A program made the position numbers and the translations under genes. From contig BRXU01000047.1 in the NCBI GenBank assembly GCA_030267565.1, positions 186,001 through 250,000 on the forward strand: a stretch of 64,000 bases of DNA, in the 5' to 3' direction. This stretch comes from Pleodorina starrii. Lineage: Eukaryota; Chlorophyta; Chlorophyceae; Chlamydomonadales; Volvocaceae. This document shows positions 31,913 through 44,400 of this stretch, piece by piece. Within the stretch, counting starts at the first letter, position 1. Each line of letters begins with the position of its first letter. The notes under the pieces were generated by a model. That model was not told where the DNA came from, made no database searches, and saw only the letters and a list, made by a program, of their open reading frames with translations.

Positions 31913-34900
31913 CGGTGATGGTGACTGGGGATGGGAAGGAGGAGAAGGGATAGATGTGGTTGTGGGGGGCAGGCTAAGGGCTTCCCACGCGCCTTCCCCT
32001 CCAGGCCCCTCCTCCTGGCGGGCCCCTCCTGGCGAGTTGTGAGCTGACGGCTGGTGCCTACCGGGCCGGCGGGCTGCAGGGCGGTGGATGCACGGGGCGC
32101 TGAGGGCTGCTGGGGCGGTGCCTCTCTTCTCTTCTCGTCTCTTCTCCTCCCAAGAGGCCGCGCGCGGTCGACGTGGGTTGGGTTGCATGGGCCCCTGCAG
32201 GTTTCACCTTGACTGCAGTGGCTGCTGTCGTCGTTCGTTGGGTTTCGGGGCCCGACCCAGCCACCAACTGGGAAGGCTGGGCGGGTCGCGGGTGAGGTGG
32301 GGCACACTGTGACCCGCGCTCCCCGGCCGGTGCAGCCTCAACTCGCCGCCGTGATTGGGGTTTTCTCGGACCGGACCGGACCGGGTGGTGGTTGTTGTTT
32401 ACATTTGGAGGCGCACCGCATGTCCAATAGGCGCGCATTCAGCCCTTTGGTACCAGTACGGCAGGGCGCTGCCGTACCGACTGTTGCATCATCAAATAAA
32501 TATGCGGTAGAGGCCTATTTGTCAACCCGGAGATTCGCACAGCGAGTGCTTAGGTGTGCATCTAGCTCATACATTGGTACATTGATTGGCGACTGTTTGG
32601 TACATTGTTTGACGACTCAGGGAGGGACCCATGGAACCTTGGATAGCCACTGCCCGTCCGCGGGGGGGCTCTGCGGGTTGGGAGTCCTTCCGATGCAGTG
32701 GCTCGACCGACTCACTTAGGAGTCCTTCCTTCCGATATTGAGGGGAGGGGCGCACGGCGGGGCGTTTGCGGGGTGTGCATCCGCCTTGGGTTTCCGCGGC
32801 GGCGGTGGGATGCGGGAGTAAGCGTGAGCGAGGGTGGTGAAGCGGGCGGCACGTGAGGTCTGCAGACCTCTGCGCGGGGTTGCGGGCGTGCTTGGGCCGT
32901 CCTCTCTTGCCACGTCGTTGAGCAAGACTGACTGAGGACCGACGTTTGCATTGCAGATGACATGCTGTACAGATCTTTGGCGAAGCAGTTACACCCGGTT
33001 CGGCAGTGAATGCGGTCAATGCGGTAGGCCGTGAATAGCGTGCGTGCGCGGAGGGGTAGCAGCTCGATGGGGGCGGGAGGTATCGTGTGTTGAGGGGTGG
33101 GGGCGGCTCATGACGTCGCGCTAGCTCGGTATTTACCAGATTCCCGTGACCGGCATCAGTGCCCGCTAGCGTACTGTGCATTAGCACTTCAGCAGATGAG
33201 CATGATTAGCAGTTACAGTGGGCGCATACAGGTGGCATGTGGAGTGCCCGGTGGCGGCAACCTCTCACGGACTGACTGACTGACGGGGAGGGAGGGGGCG
33301 AAGTGTGGGCTGAGGGTCGGGGCGCTGGGCTTGGGCTGGCCTTGCTTTGGGGGCCGAGGTCACTTTCTCTCTGACGGGATAGTGAGGCGGCAGCTCGACA
33401 CCTGCCACCTGGCCCGGGCCTCCCCAACCAACAGATATGCGCACCCCACCCCACCCCACCGCACCGCACTGCACCCCGCCTGCCCACCGCACGCCCATCA
33501 CCCGCGATATACAGCGCGGTGGCACCCCAACGGCTCTACCCAATCGGCTCACCCTCTTTCCTCTCCTCGATGCGCTGCGAGCTGTCAAATAAAAACCCAA
33601 AGGATGACAGCCAACCAGCCAGGTAGGGGAGGGGGGGCAACCACCGCTTCATCGGGGGCATCGTGACACTACCGATAGCTGGCAACACATCCTCCTGCCC
33701 CGACGCCCCCATGGGCCAGCTACAATAAACCACTCAGTCACTGCCCGGGGGAGCCACTCCCTCAATACACATACCTACCGGCACAGCCGACCCCATGGCC
33801 CCCCCGCGCCTCCGCCCACGGGCCAGCGGGCCGCGCGGCCGTCAGCCGGCGCTCCCAGCCTCCCTCCCCCCCTGCTGGTGAAGCGGGGTTTAGGTACTCC
33901 CGCTCACCCCTTCCCGCGTGCCGCCGGACAAAGCCGCCGCTCGAGTGACGCAGCCACGCCGGTGCCGCTAGCTCGCCGGTGGCCGCCATCCAGCGCACCC
34001 TCCCCTCCCCTCCCCTCGGTGTAAAAGGCCCAGCCAGTCGAGCCCTCATAGCATTCCAGCAGCCAGCAAGCTAGCGAGCCGCACGTCAACCGCCCGTCAG
34101 CCGCCCATTCGTAAAATAAACCAACTTTCACACCGCAACCCCCCACCTGGCCCGACCCGACCCCACCCGACATTATTCATCGGTCGCATGTCCGGAAATT
34201 GCCCCCTGAGGCGCCGCCTCCTCAACCGAACAACACACACGGGGACATGGGCCCTCCCTCCCTCCCTCCCTCCCTCCCTCCCGCTGGCGTGTTTTGCTGC
34301 GGCCAACCCGGACGCCCCGGTCCGCCCGTATCCCGCCGTGATGCGGCTGCAGTACAGTGCAGTACAGTGCTCCCAGAGGTCTACAAGTTGCTGTCCCTCG
34401 ACCCACATTCGTTGCAAAGCTCACCCTCCGCCCTCCGCCGGGAGCTGCCACCCACCCAGCAGCGCCCCGTTGCCCGCCCCGGTGTCCTCTTCGATGCCCC
34501 TGCCCCGCCAGTGCCAGTTCGGGCGGGCAGGCAAAACGGAGGCAAGGAGCGTCGCAGTCAAACTTGCCAAACAAACCCCGACACCAACCCCTTACATCTC
34601 CCCCATCCCAACCCGGACTGGCCAGCACCCCCCCCCCCGCCCCCCTCCACAGTACCCGCCCCCCTCCCCCCGCTGCCAGGGCGCCGCTGACACGAAGTAC
34701 TCGAGCCCCGCCTCGCCCGGCCTCCCACTCGAGGCCCCATTTCGCCTCCCCCGGCTCTACCCCTCGAGGTCCTCAAATGGTGCTCCCCTTCCCCCTTCCA
34801 CACATGCGCTCCTTCCCCTCTTCCCCCCCAGCCCCCTCCCCTCCCAGCCCCCACAAGCACAAGCATGGTTGCGCATCTCCCCCTCCTCCGAAGCTCCCCC

Positions 34901-35124
34901 TGCAGCGCCCCCTGCAGCGCCCCCTGCAGCGCCCCCTGCAGCGCCCCCTGCAGGTCCCACTGCCGCTGCTGTCGCCGCCGCTGTGGCCGCCACTTGACTG
35001 CGGCTGCTGCTGCCGTTTGCAGCGCCCTCATCTGTCCTCCTGCCCTCAGCCAGCCCGCAGCCAGCTACGCCCCCAGCCCGCTGTCCTGCTGTCCCCCCCC
35101 TCCTCCTCCTCCTCCTCCTCCCCC
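31913..35124. other. Intergenic DNA and phosphatase 3' flank
   Basis: About 3.2 kb between the ends of two convergent genes. GC-rich on the whole, with scattered AT-richer patches (for example 32490-32600). Open frames on both strands are Pro/Arg/Ala-rich composition effects. A minus-strand frame at 32567-33187 contains an AT-hook-like KRGRPKH but has no other support. The right end holds the 3' UTR of the phosphatase. Confidence 0.45.
34592..34596 (-). terminator. Candidate polyadenylation signal TGTAA of the phosphatase gene
   Basis: TTACA on the plus strand, so TGTAA in the transcript, 529 nt after the phosphatase stop codon. TGTAA is the common volvocine poly(A) signal. A 5-bp match alone is weak evidence. 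Confidence 0.3.
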
Positions 35125-38100
35125 TCAGGGGCTCCAAGTGGGCAGTGGTACCAGGCGGGTGTATGTGGGGGTGCTCTGCCCGGTGGTGTAGTAGTGCAGC
35201 CGCATGGTGTCACCCGCCATCACCACGGCAACGAAGCCCTGAGGGAGGCGGGCGCAGAAGGCGGGAAGGGGGCGGGGGAAGGGGGCGGGCGGGGGGTGCT
35301 CGGTACAGCTGCCGTATCACTCGCAGGGGGGGGGTGGGGGGGGGTGCGGTTGGGTTGGGTTCGGGTGCGAGGAGGTGGGAGAGCTGCGTGCGTATGTGCA
35401 GGCGGAGGGCGGGGGGCGGGGAGTTGGCTGGGGTGGGGTGGGGCGGGCACCGGCTCAGCAGCTCGGCAGCAGCTCGGCAGCAGCTCCTACGCGGCCACAG
35501 GCAGTCAACATCGGGGGGGGGGGGCGCCGGGACGAGGGGGAGCTCCGGGCGGGGGTGAGCCTCGCCCGGGCCAAACTATCCGCAGCTTCGCGGACGGGTA
35601 GCGGCTGCGAGTGAACGAATCGGTCGGTCGGCTACCGGTAGTGTGCGCTCGCGGCCTCCCCCGGCCACTCCTCCGGGCCCCCCCATCCTCCTCCGTCCAT
35701 TCCCCGATCCCATCACCACCACCACCACCACCACCACCACCACCACGCACCAGGTCCGGTCCCCCTCCCCCCACCGACCAATCCAGCCAACGGACCACCC
35801 GCTCTCCCTTCCGCCCGCGAGCTCCCCCCGCTCCCCCCACTGCCCCTCCCCCTACAGCAGGGCCCGCCAGCGGACCTCCCCGCCCCAGCCATCAACTCAT
35901 ACGCCAACCCTACCCTCCCCTCGCCCCCCCCTCGCCCCCACCTCCTTCATCATCCCATCCCCCCCCCCACACACAGCACACAGGGCACCCCCACACGCAC
36001 CTGCTTGTCCGACAGGAACAGCGCATCCCTGGACCTGACCTCCGGGTCCAGTCCATCGAACTCTCCCGCCCGCGTGTCGGAGCCCGCCCCCGTCACCACG
36101 TAGTAGAGGGGGTCGTCAGCGGGCTGGGAGGGGAGGGAGTTTGAAGAGGGGGAGGGAGGGGAGGGGAGGGGAGAGGCGGGAGGGCAGGGTGGGGAAGAGT
36201 GAGCGGGGCGAGGGATGGGGGAGGTGGAGGTGAGCCACCACCACCAGCAGCAGCAGCAGGAGCAGGAACAGCTGCACGGACATGACACGGTCTGCAAGAT
36301 GGGGTTGGTGCCGGGTGGACGGAGGGAGGGAGGGAGGGATGCGGAGGGAAGGAAGTGGGAAACGCGATGTGGGGCGTGCCGGTGCCGGCCTGGGAACGAC
36401 GTTACGTGGGTCTGGGTCTGGGTGTAGGCGGGGCGAGGCGGGGCCGAGGCGGGGCGAGGCAAGGCGGGGCCGAGGCGGGGCGGGGCGAGGGTGCATCTGG
36501 CGTAGGGCGTTACGGAGCGCCGATTCCGGCCGACTGGGATGCTTGGATAGGGGGGCGCAATGGCGGGTTCGGGGGGTGGGATGCAGCACCCAGCGACCCG
36601 CCACCCGCCACCAGCACCCCCTGCCCAAATCCGGGTGTCGGATGCGGGACAGGCTGCACCCCGCCACCAGCCACCAGCACCCCCGGCCCCCCTGTCCCAA
36701 TCCGGGCCGCAGCCGCACCGCCTGCCCCCGCCTGTTTCCCCCCAATCTTGCCCAGCCTGCCAGCCCGGTCAGTCAATCGGACCCGGATTCAGGGCCCCTT
36801 CCCCCCTCGCCGAACTGTTCGGTAGATCTGGTCCCACAGGTGGGCCCGGAGGTGGATAGCACTTCGGCAGGGACGCGCAACCAACCCAACGCCCCAAGCA
36901 CCCCTATCTTCCACACCCCCGGGCGATTTCCCCCACACCGGAGTTTGCTCCGCATCAGTGAGGTCATTCACACTCACATTCACAGGCCCGTCCCGAACCG
37001 ACCCCTCGCCCCCCCCGATGCCACAACATACTCCTTCCTTTCCTGACGTGTTGGAAAACAACCCTTCCCCCTCCCCCACAACCCCTCCCCCTCCCCCTCC
37101 CCCACAATCCTAACCCCCCACCTCACCTTGATGAGCTGTTGGTCGTGATCGTGTCCGTTGATGTAGGCCGCTACCCGGTACTCCCGAAGGTACGGCGCAA
37201 CGAACGCCATGTCAAGACAGTCGTACGAGTCGTACTGCATTGCCGTACGATCGGGGGGGCGAGGGGGCGAGGCAGGGTCAAACACAAAGGAGTACTCCAA
37301 GGGCGGCAAGGGTGGAGATGCGTCCAGGTATGGAAAGTGGGCGCAGCGACAAGGCGTGGAGGGGGGTTTAAAGAGTGAAACTGCAAGAGAGGGGGGGGGA
37401 CATGCGGCACGAAATGGCGACTGTGTGTATGTGTGTGTAGCTAATGCATGGCCGACCGGAAAACAAGGCCGCCCTGCCCCCCCTCGCCCCGGGACGTTCT
37501 AATTGCCCCCCCCAGCGCGTGACCCGGGTGCGGCCGACCTGACACGTGGCGGTGCTGGCGCTGCTGCAGGCAAAGCCCTCTCTCCCTCCCGCGGCCTATA
37601 CGTGGATACCCTCCCCCCCCGCTCGCTCTGCCCGCGCGCTGTACCGCACCGTACCGCACCCTACCCACAGTCAGCACAGCAGCGCGAGTAGAGTGTATGT
37701 GAGTCGTCCTTTTGCCGCCTGGGTGGTACACTGGTGCTGCTGTTTGGGCGCTGGCGCCGTTGCTGTGCTGTCGCGCGTGCTTGTCCGTTTGGGTGGGTCT
37801 GGGTCTGGCGGTCGCAGTCCCTCGCGACCACACATTCGTTTGATGGGTACTGCCGGGTCCGTTTGCCCCCGGGGGCGGGGGTCGGGGGGTCGCCCAAGTT
37901 ACTTGGCTGCCGTTACCCCTTCTTACCACACCCCGCCCACCCGCCCACCCACCCACCCAAAATATGGACCAGGAGGGAACCGCCCCACCTGCGAGCAGTG
38001 GCTTCCGTACGACCGAATGGGGTGGTGCCCAACTACCAACCGCCACTTGGACCCGCTGTTGTACGACGCATTAAGTTGCTGCTCCAGCTGGTTCCGGATC

Positions 38101-40972
38101 GCGTCCGTACTCTGGTTTTTGAAGCCGTACAGGAAGGACGCCCAGTTGCGGCTGTTGTACTGCCGTATGAAGGGAACCGTGTCCTGGGAGGCCGGGGGCC
38201 GGGGGGGGCGCGGGGGGCGGGGGAGGAAGGGGGGGAGGGGGGGGGGCAGTCTTCAGCCCCGGGGACGCGGAGGCGCGGGTTTGGGGACATTCCTGCCAGG
38301 CACACACACACACACGCATACACGTTCCCCGCTCTGCGCTTCCGGAGGCGCCTCCGCCTTCCGGGGGCGCACCCACACCATGCAGGATGTACGACATGCG
38401 CCACATAACCCCCTTGGCTGCGGCTCCTTCAGCCCCCCCCCTTTTCAAGCAACAGCACCCAGTCCCGCCGCTGCACTCCTTCCTCCCGCGCGCTTAACCC
38501 AACCTCCTCCCGGCAACAGCGGCCACACCACAGGGCTCACACGCACACGCCCATGTCGTCCATCAGCCACCCCCGCCTCCACCGGGAAACGCCCCCGCCC
38601 TACCCGTGTCGGGAAACCCGCCCCGCCCATCTCACCCCCCCCCATCTCATCCCATTCCCGCCCCATCACCGACCGTCCCCAGGTGCTCCCCATGTAGTAC
38701 ACGTGCCCCCCCCCATTTAGCGCCCGTACGGCACTCACCATGAACAGAATGTCCAGGGTGCCCTTGCTGCCGCTGCTGGTTCCGGAGCCGTTGCCGCTGG
38801 CGGGGTCCCCCAGAGGCGGCCCCAGCGGGAAGCTCCGGGTGACCACATTGCCGCGGGTGGCGTTCCAGCGCCGGTCCCGCGCCGCCAGCTGCGGGTCGGT
38901 CTGCCAGAAGGGGCTTATGCAGCACTTGCCGGCGCACTCCTCCAGGGAGGTGGGGGCGGCCAGGCAGGATGACAGCGTCGCCTTGTCGATAGAGTCCCCG
39001 TAGTCTGGAGGACGGCAATCGGGGAGGGGGTGAGAGAGGGGAGGCGGGGGAGAGGTGGAGGCGGGGGAGAGGGGGTGCGGGGGTTGGTGGTGAGGCGGGC
39101 AAGAGGGGGTGGTGGGCGGGGCGGTCGCTGGTAAGTGAGGGGGGCCGTCTGTTGGGCGGAGGGCAAGCGCATGGGTGCCGGGCAGCGGGGCAGCTCGGCA
39201 GTGGAAAGATTTGTATGCGGTGCAGTCCCGAGTGCGTGTGTGTGTGTGTGTGGGGGGGGGGGGCACTCCGGGTGATGGGACGGCGGAGGCGGCGGTGCCT
39301 CGACACATGCCTGTGCGGCGGGAATTGCGTCAATGCAGTGGGGCCTTGAGGGTTCCCATGTGCCTGCCTCCGTGTTGGCTCCGTGTTGTGTTGTAGCCCA
39401 ACCACACCGGGCGGGTGCGGGTGGGCTCCAGCAGGTGCAGGTGCGGGCGGTGCTGCCGTCGGCGGCTCCACAGCGACGGCCCTGCCACCCGTCCCTCCCT
39501 CCGCTGCGGTATCTTCTTTTGAATATCCCCCGCTGTTCACTATCCGGGTCACCAGCAGTTTGAGCCCAGCCGCACCCGCCAACCAAGAGCTACGAAACAC
39601 CCAACCCAGCCAGCCGCCAGGTGCGGTCTCCCTCCCTCCCTCCCTCCCTGCCTCCCTCCCTCCACCTCCACCTCCGCGGTTCAGTTACCCAGTTACTGCG
39701 CAGTCTGCGTCCCTCCCCCGTTTAGTGTTACGACCCATAGCCCCATGTCGGGCCGTCTTTCGAGCCCAAAGCAATCAGGCCACCCTGTACACAACCGCCG
39801 CCCGTTCCCAGCTCAAGCACGGCCAGTCAGACAGACCGTCAGACAGTCCGTCGGCTGGTCCGGGCCAGGCAGCTGGGCGGGCCGGTGCCGTTCTGCCCTG
39901 TTGTGCTGTGGTGGCGCTGTACTGGCCGCCGCCGCTCACCGTGGTTTCCCATGACTGCGTACCAGGGCACCTGCAGCCCGGGTGCGGTGTAGACGTTGGT
40001 GAAGGACTGAGCAAACTGCGGGTCGGTGGCGGAACTCAGACCGTCTGGAGGGAGGGAGGTAGGGCGGGAGGGAGGAACGGAGGAACGGAGGAAGGGCGGG
40101 AGGGCAGGAGGGGGGGAGGGCAGGAGGGTGGGCGGACAGGCGGGTGGGTGGGTAGGCGGAAGTGAGACTGGGAGAGGGAAGGGAGAGCCAAGGAGGAGGG
40201 ACCGGGGAGTGGGAGTGGGCACGTGGAGGGGCGGAGCCACGGCAGCTGGGGTTGGCCTGAAGCACACCGCGTAACGCACACTCCCATAAACAACACGTGT
40301 AGTTGTGTACGCCTGCCCGCACGCGTGCCTTGTTCCCGTCAAGTGCGTTTGCGCGTCTGCCTGCCTGCCTGCCTGCGTGCGCGCGTGCAGCGTATCGCTT
40401 GCGTGCTGGCTCTGCGGGCCCTTTGTGCGAGCACTTTGCATGGGGGACGTGGCCTGTGTCGCTCGGGAGGGGGTGCGGCGGTAGGTGTGCGTGTGTGTTT
40501 CCACCAGGCAAGCGAACACGCTCCACACCCGGCCGTCCCGTCCCTTCCCTTCCCCCGCCCTTCCCTTGCGAGCACACGTACTCGGATAGAAGTTATCTCC
40601 TGTGCTGATGATGAACTTGGGCGGCATGCATTGGGACACGTCCGCCATCAAGCGGGCAGTCGCCTGTTGGTTTGCGTTGCCGCCCCTGCCCCAGTCGCCA
40701 ATCACGTAGAAGACCAGATCGGCGCTGCTGGCGTCGTAGTTATGCGGGCAGTCGTAGTCCAGCTTCCGGCGGCTGAGGCCCCACGCGAGGCCGAGGATGA
40801 GCGCCACCAGCCCCAGGCTGCCGACCGCCACGAGCGCACCCACCACCCACTTCCGTTTGCGCAGCTGGTGCTCATACGTGTTCCGCGAGCGCCCAACTTG
40901 CTCCACGCCGCTGATGAAAAATCGGTCCTCCTCCTCAAAATCAAAGTCAGCGCGCAGTGCTTGTGAGCCCAT
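35125..40972 (-). CDS. Membrane-anchored purple acid phosphatase, TRAP type (7 exons, predicted 433 aa)
   Basis: Metallophosphoesterase releasing phosphate from organic esters, probably outside the cell or in the secretory lumen. Exons in transcript order: 40582-40972, 39940-40044, 38739-39004, 37989-38183, 37127-37234, 36001-36123, 35125-35238; 1302 nt in phase. All seven metal ligands of the family are visible: D93 (VIGDWG), D126 and Y129 (STGDNFYP), N164 (GNHD), H307 (VVGHHPI), and H347 and H349 (INGHDH). Residues 42-66 are a hydrophobic segment after a charged, Arg/Lys-flanked cytosolic tail, so the protein looks like a type II membrane protein instead of having a cleaved signal peptide as usual for TRAP/ACP5. 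An insert at about residues 176-245 with Cys pairs ([11 protein letters not shown]) and a Gly/Ser run is larger than in animals. The start is the ATG at 40970-40972. Transcribed divergently from EXO84. Confidence 0.9.
37476..37511. repeat. Dispersed intronic repeat block B, partial copy
   Basis: CCCCTCGCCCCGGGACGTTCTAATTGCCCCC-like sequence in the phosphatase intron 37235-37988. It resembles the blocks at 42759-42798 and 47467-47512 in EXO84 introns and, inverted, at 49412-49456. Here it runs antisense to the gene. Confidence 0.55.
37582..37608. repeat. Dispersed repeat block C (GGCCTATACGTGGATA), phosphatase intron
   Basis: Same core as at 46282-46304, 52097-52119 and 63543-63563. It lies on the plus strand, antisense to the phosphatase transcript, in the same intron as the block B copy. 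Confidence 0.75.
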
Positions 40973-41444
40973 TTGTGAGACAGCTGGCACAGTATGTTGG
41001 GCCTATCAGCACATTCTCTGCTGTCTATTATGTGATGTTGATAGCACTAACACTGGGACTGCCCAAGCCCTGCGATAGCGGGGAAAGTAGGTCTTCGCGA
41101 AGACGGCAGATGCTAACCCCCAACATAACAGGACAACATTGTGGGCAGCACAGTAATTGAACACCTCGTGAAATATAGTTGCTCCCCGCGTTGAGGCTGT
41201 GCGGGCTGATACTAGAACTTTTTAGCCCAAGACGGTTGCCTGTTTGCACAACCACGACCAACGGCCAAGACTGACTCGGAGCGAAGTCCGCACGCACCAT
41301 TGGCTTATAGTGCCTGATAGGATACTATTTGTCTGCGTTAGAATATACTCACGTGTATCCGTCATTCAACGCAGGCTTGGAAATGTGCCGAGAGCTTGAG
41401 TTCACGTAGCTGCGAAGTCCAAAGGCCGTGATCTAATCGCCACA
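40973..41444. promoter_or_regulatory. Divergent promoter region, phosphatase / EXO84
   Basis: 472 bp between the two start codons; it must contain both promoters and 5' UTRs. It is clearly less GC-rich than the flanking exons. No unambiguous TATA box or known operator could be defended. Whether the pair is co-regulated is unknown. Confidence 0.5.
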
Positions 41445-44400
41445 ATGGCCTCCACGCCTCCTCGTGGAGGTCGGGCCTCTGCGGGTGGCGCAGGCGCACC
41501 TCAGGGCGCTGCGCAGAGCTTGAGCGCGGAAAGGCTGAGTGCGGAGCGGAGGAGCATTGCTCAGAGCCTGAGCGTGGAAAGGACAAATGTGGACCTAAGG
41601 CCCAGCCTGGAAATGCAAGCTAGTCTGCAAAAACAACCTACGATTCTACGTGCACCATCACAGAAACGGGCTGACTTGTTCGATTCGGAGGACTTTGATC
41701 CTACTAAGCTAATTAACCAGCTTTATCCAGACGGTGCGAGGCGGTACTGCGTATGGTCGAATACCTTTGCCAAACTGGTGAATCATGGTTCCTTAACTCA
41801 CCACCCGGCGTGCAGAGGCGAGCTTGACGGATCTGGACAGGTTTTGTATGGTCCTGAAGAAACAGGTGTGTTATGTTGGCGTTTGGGTATACGGTTGTGC
41901 GGGGTGGGTGGGGTGTTGCCTAACGGTTAGGGAAACGTGCCCTTTGCTATGCTCTTCAGATCCAGCAAGTCGACCAGGAGATATTCAACGCAGTCCGCTC
42001 TCAGGGTGGCGCGCATGCACGCGCAAGGTAACGCCACAGGACCCGCGGGACGCATTGTCCTGGGTTGTGGGGTCTGTGTGTGTGTACTGCAGGGGGAATG
42101 GGTGGTGGGGTGATGTACGCGAGCCAAGCGGAAGGAGTGGGGCGCCAAAGCCACTGACTGCGTCGTCGGCGCGTGTTGAGGTGATTGGGCAGGTGTACGC
42201 GTGTGTGGAGGCGCCTATCCATCCGTCCACGCAGGCTCCATGGGTGTGGCCAGGGTGAATGGGTACATGGCGCTTCACCAGGAAAATGGGTGTCCGTGGC
42301 ACAGCTTACCCCGCGCAATCGTTTCCGCGTCTAACGCTCCCGTTCGCCGATGGCCCGTCCCGGGTACACTTTCCCTCCGCCCACGCAATCCCATCCTCCC
42401 CCCTCCGCTACCAGCCTTCCGCAATCGCTCGCCCAGTCCACCCGCAAACCGCAGTCCACGCGACCCACTCCTGCCAACCCGGCACACCTACGCGCCCCTC
42501 TGGTGCCCGGCTCCCTTCCTTCCTCGCCAAGTCGGTTCCAGCCAGCCCAGCAGCGAACCGGCGGATGCCCCCCCCCCCCCCTTCGGCATGACAGACAATC
42601 GGGCCCTCCCACCCCGCACCCCCCCTGCTTCTTGTTTCATTCTTGCAAATTCACTCATCAACCCCCCCTTTCCCCCCCGCTTGATCAACGTCTGCAGTGA
42701 CTCATTGTTATATAAAGGAGCATATCACTCCCTGCCCCCCCCCGCCCCGGGCGGGGCGGGCGTTGCGTTCCCTCGCCCCGGGCCGTTCTTATTCCCCCCC
42801 GCCCCGGTCCCGGCCCCCCCCCCGCCCCCCGGCTCTCTCAGGCAGGACCTGTCTGTGGCCCACGGTCAGATCATGGAGCTGTTCACCAAGATCCGCGACA
42901 TCCAGCGCAAGAGCGAGGAGAGCGAGGCCATGGTGCAGGAGATCTGCCGCGACATCAAGAAGCTAGACTACGCCAAGAAGCACCTGACCAACTCAATCAC
43001 GGCGCTGCGAAGACTGGCCATGCTCACCGCGGCAGTGACGGGTGGGTGGGGCTGGGTGGGTGGGTGGGCGGGTGGGGGGGTGGCTGGGTGGGTGGGTGGG
43101 CGGGGGGGGTTTGGGTGGGTGGGTGGGCGTATTGGTGGGCAGGTGGGTGGGCAGTAGGACGCTGGGCCAACTGGGAGCTGCGTCTGATGGAGTGTCGGTG
43201 CAGCGGATTGCGACCCACGGGTCGGTCGGTGGCCGGATCGCTGTTTGGCCGACCGACCGTTGGGCTGTTGTGGGCCAGGTGCCTTTGGGCTGTTGGGCTG
43301 TTGTGGGCCTCCGTTCGGCTTGCAAAGTAGCTGGGTTGGGGACGGTAGTCGGCTTTTGCGGGGTGCGGCGGCTTGGCCCTGGCCCATTGTCCCCCCGCCC
43401 CCGCCCCCCCCCCCTCTCCCCCCCAGACCTGGAGGCCGTGTGCGACCGTCGCGACCAGTACCGCAAGTGCGCCAACCTGGTGGAGGCGGTGCACCAGCTC
43501 ATGGAGTACTTCCAACAGTACGAGGCAATCCCGAAGGTGAGCGGCGGCGGAGAGAGAAGGGGGGTTGAGGGGGGCTGTGCGGGTGTGGAGGTGGGGGTGG
43601 AGCGGCGGCCTGGAGGTCACTCGGCAGCCCGCGGAGCAGCCCGTGGGGCAGCCCGTGTAGCAGCTGAGCGACCTGTGCCGGACGCACACAAGCCTGGCCA
43701 GGTTGCCCGCCCCCCGGCCCCCCTCGCTCTGCGGTCTTGACCGAAACTGCAATTTCCCTCCTTGTGATTATGAAGGTCGTGTGGTGCACAAAGGTGTCAG
43801 GCGGTCGCGCGCTGCAGCTCCATTCGCACGTGTGTACTGTAACCGGAAGCGGCGGTCCGTCCCAGGCATACAAACATGTCAGCGGGGCTGATCCTGATGT
43901 CGATCCCCAAGTGGTTCGCAAAGTGGGCGCCAACGGGGTTCGAGCTGCCGCGGGGCAACCAGCCGCTGGGTCGGGATCGAAGCGTGTGGATGGATGGATG
44001 CGCCGAGCGCTCCGCGATGCCGGCGCCCGGCTGCCGGGGGGAGGCGGCCCTTGGACTTGGATTGGTAGCTTGGATTGGGAGCTGTCTTTGACCACGTGTG
44101 TCCGGGCAGGGAGGGGTGCGAGCGGCCTGGAGCAGCATGGTGGGCTGACGGGGCTGACGGAGCGAGGTTGGCATTCACTGGCAGCGCGCACAGCACCGGC
44201 GGTATGGGCTGCAGGGGCAGTGCTGCCGGTGGCGGTTGGGGGGTGGCCCAGGTGGGAACGCAGCGGCTTTCTTCTGTGGCCTTATGCGGCCCTGTCGGGG
44301 CATCGGCAGCGGTAGGCGGTGGGCCCCCGGACGGACGGACGCCTCCCCGAGCCACATTCTGGCCCGCGCCCACTGACCCACTGACCCACGTGGCGCTGCA

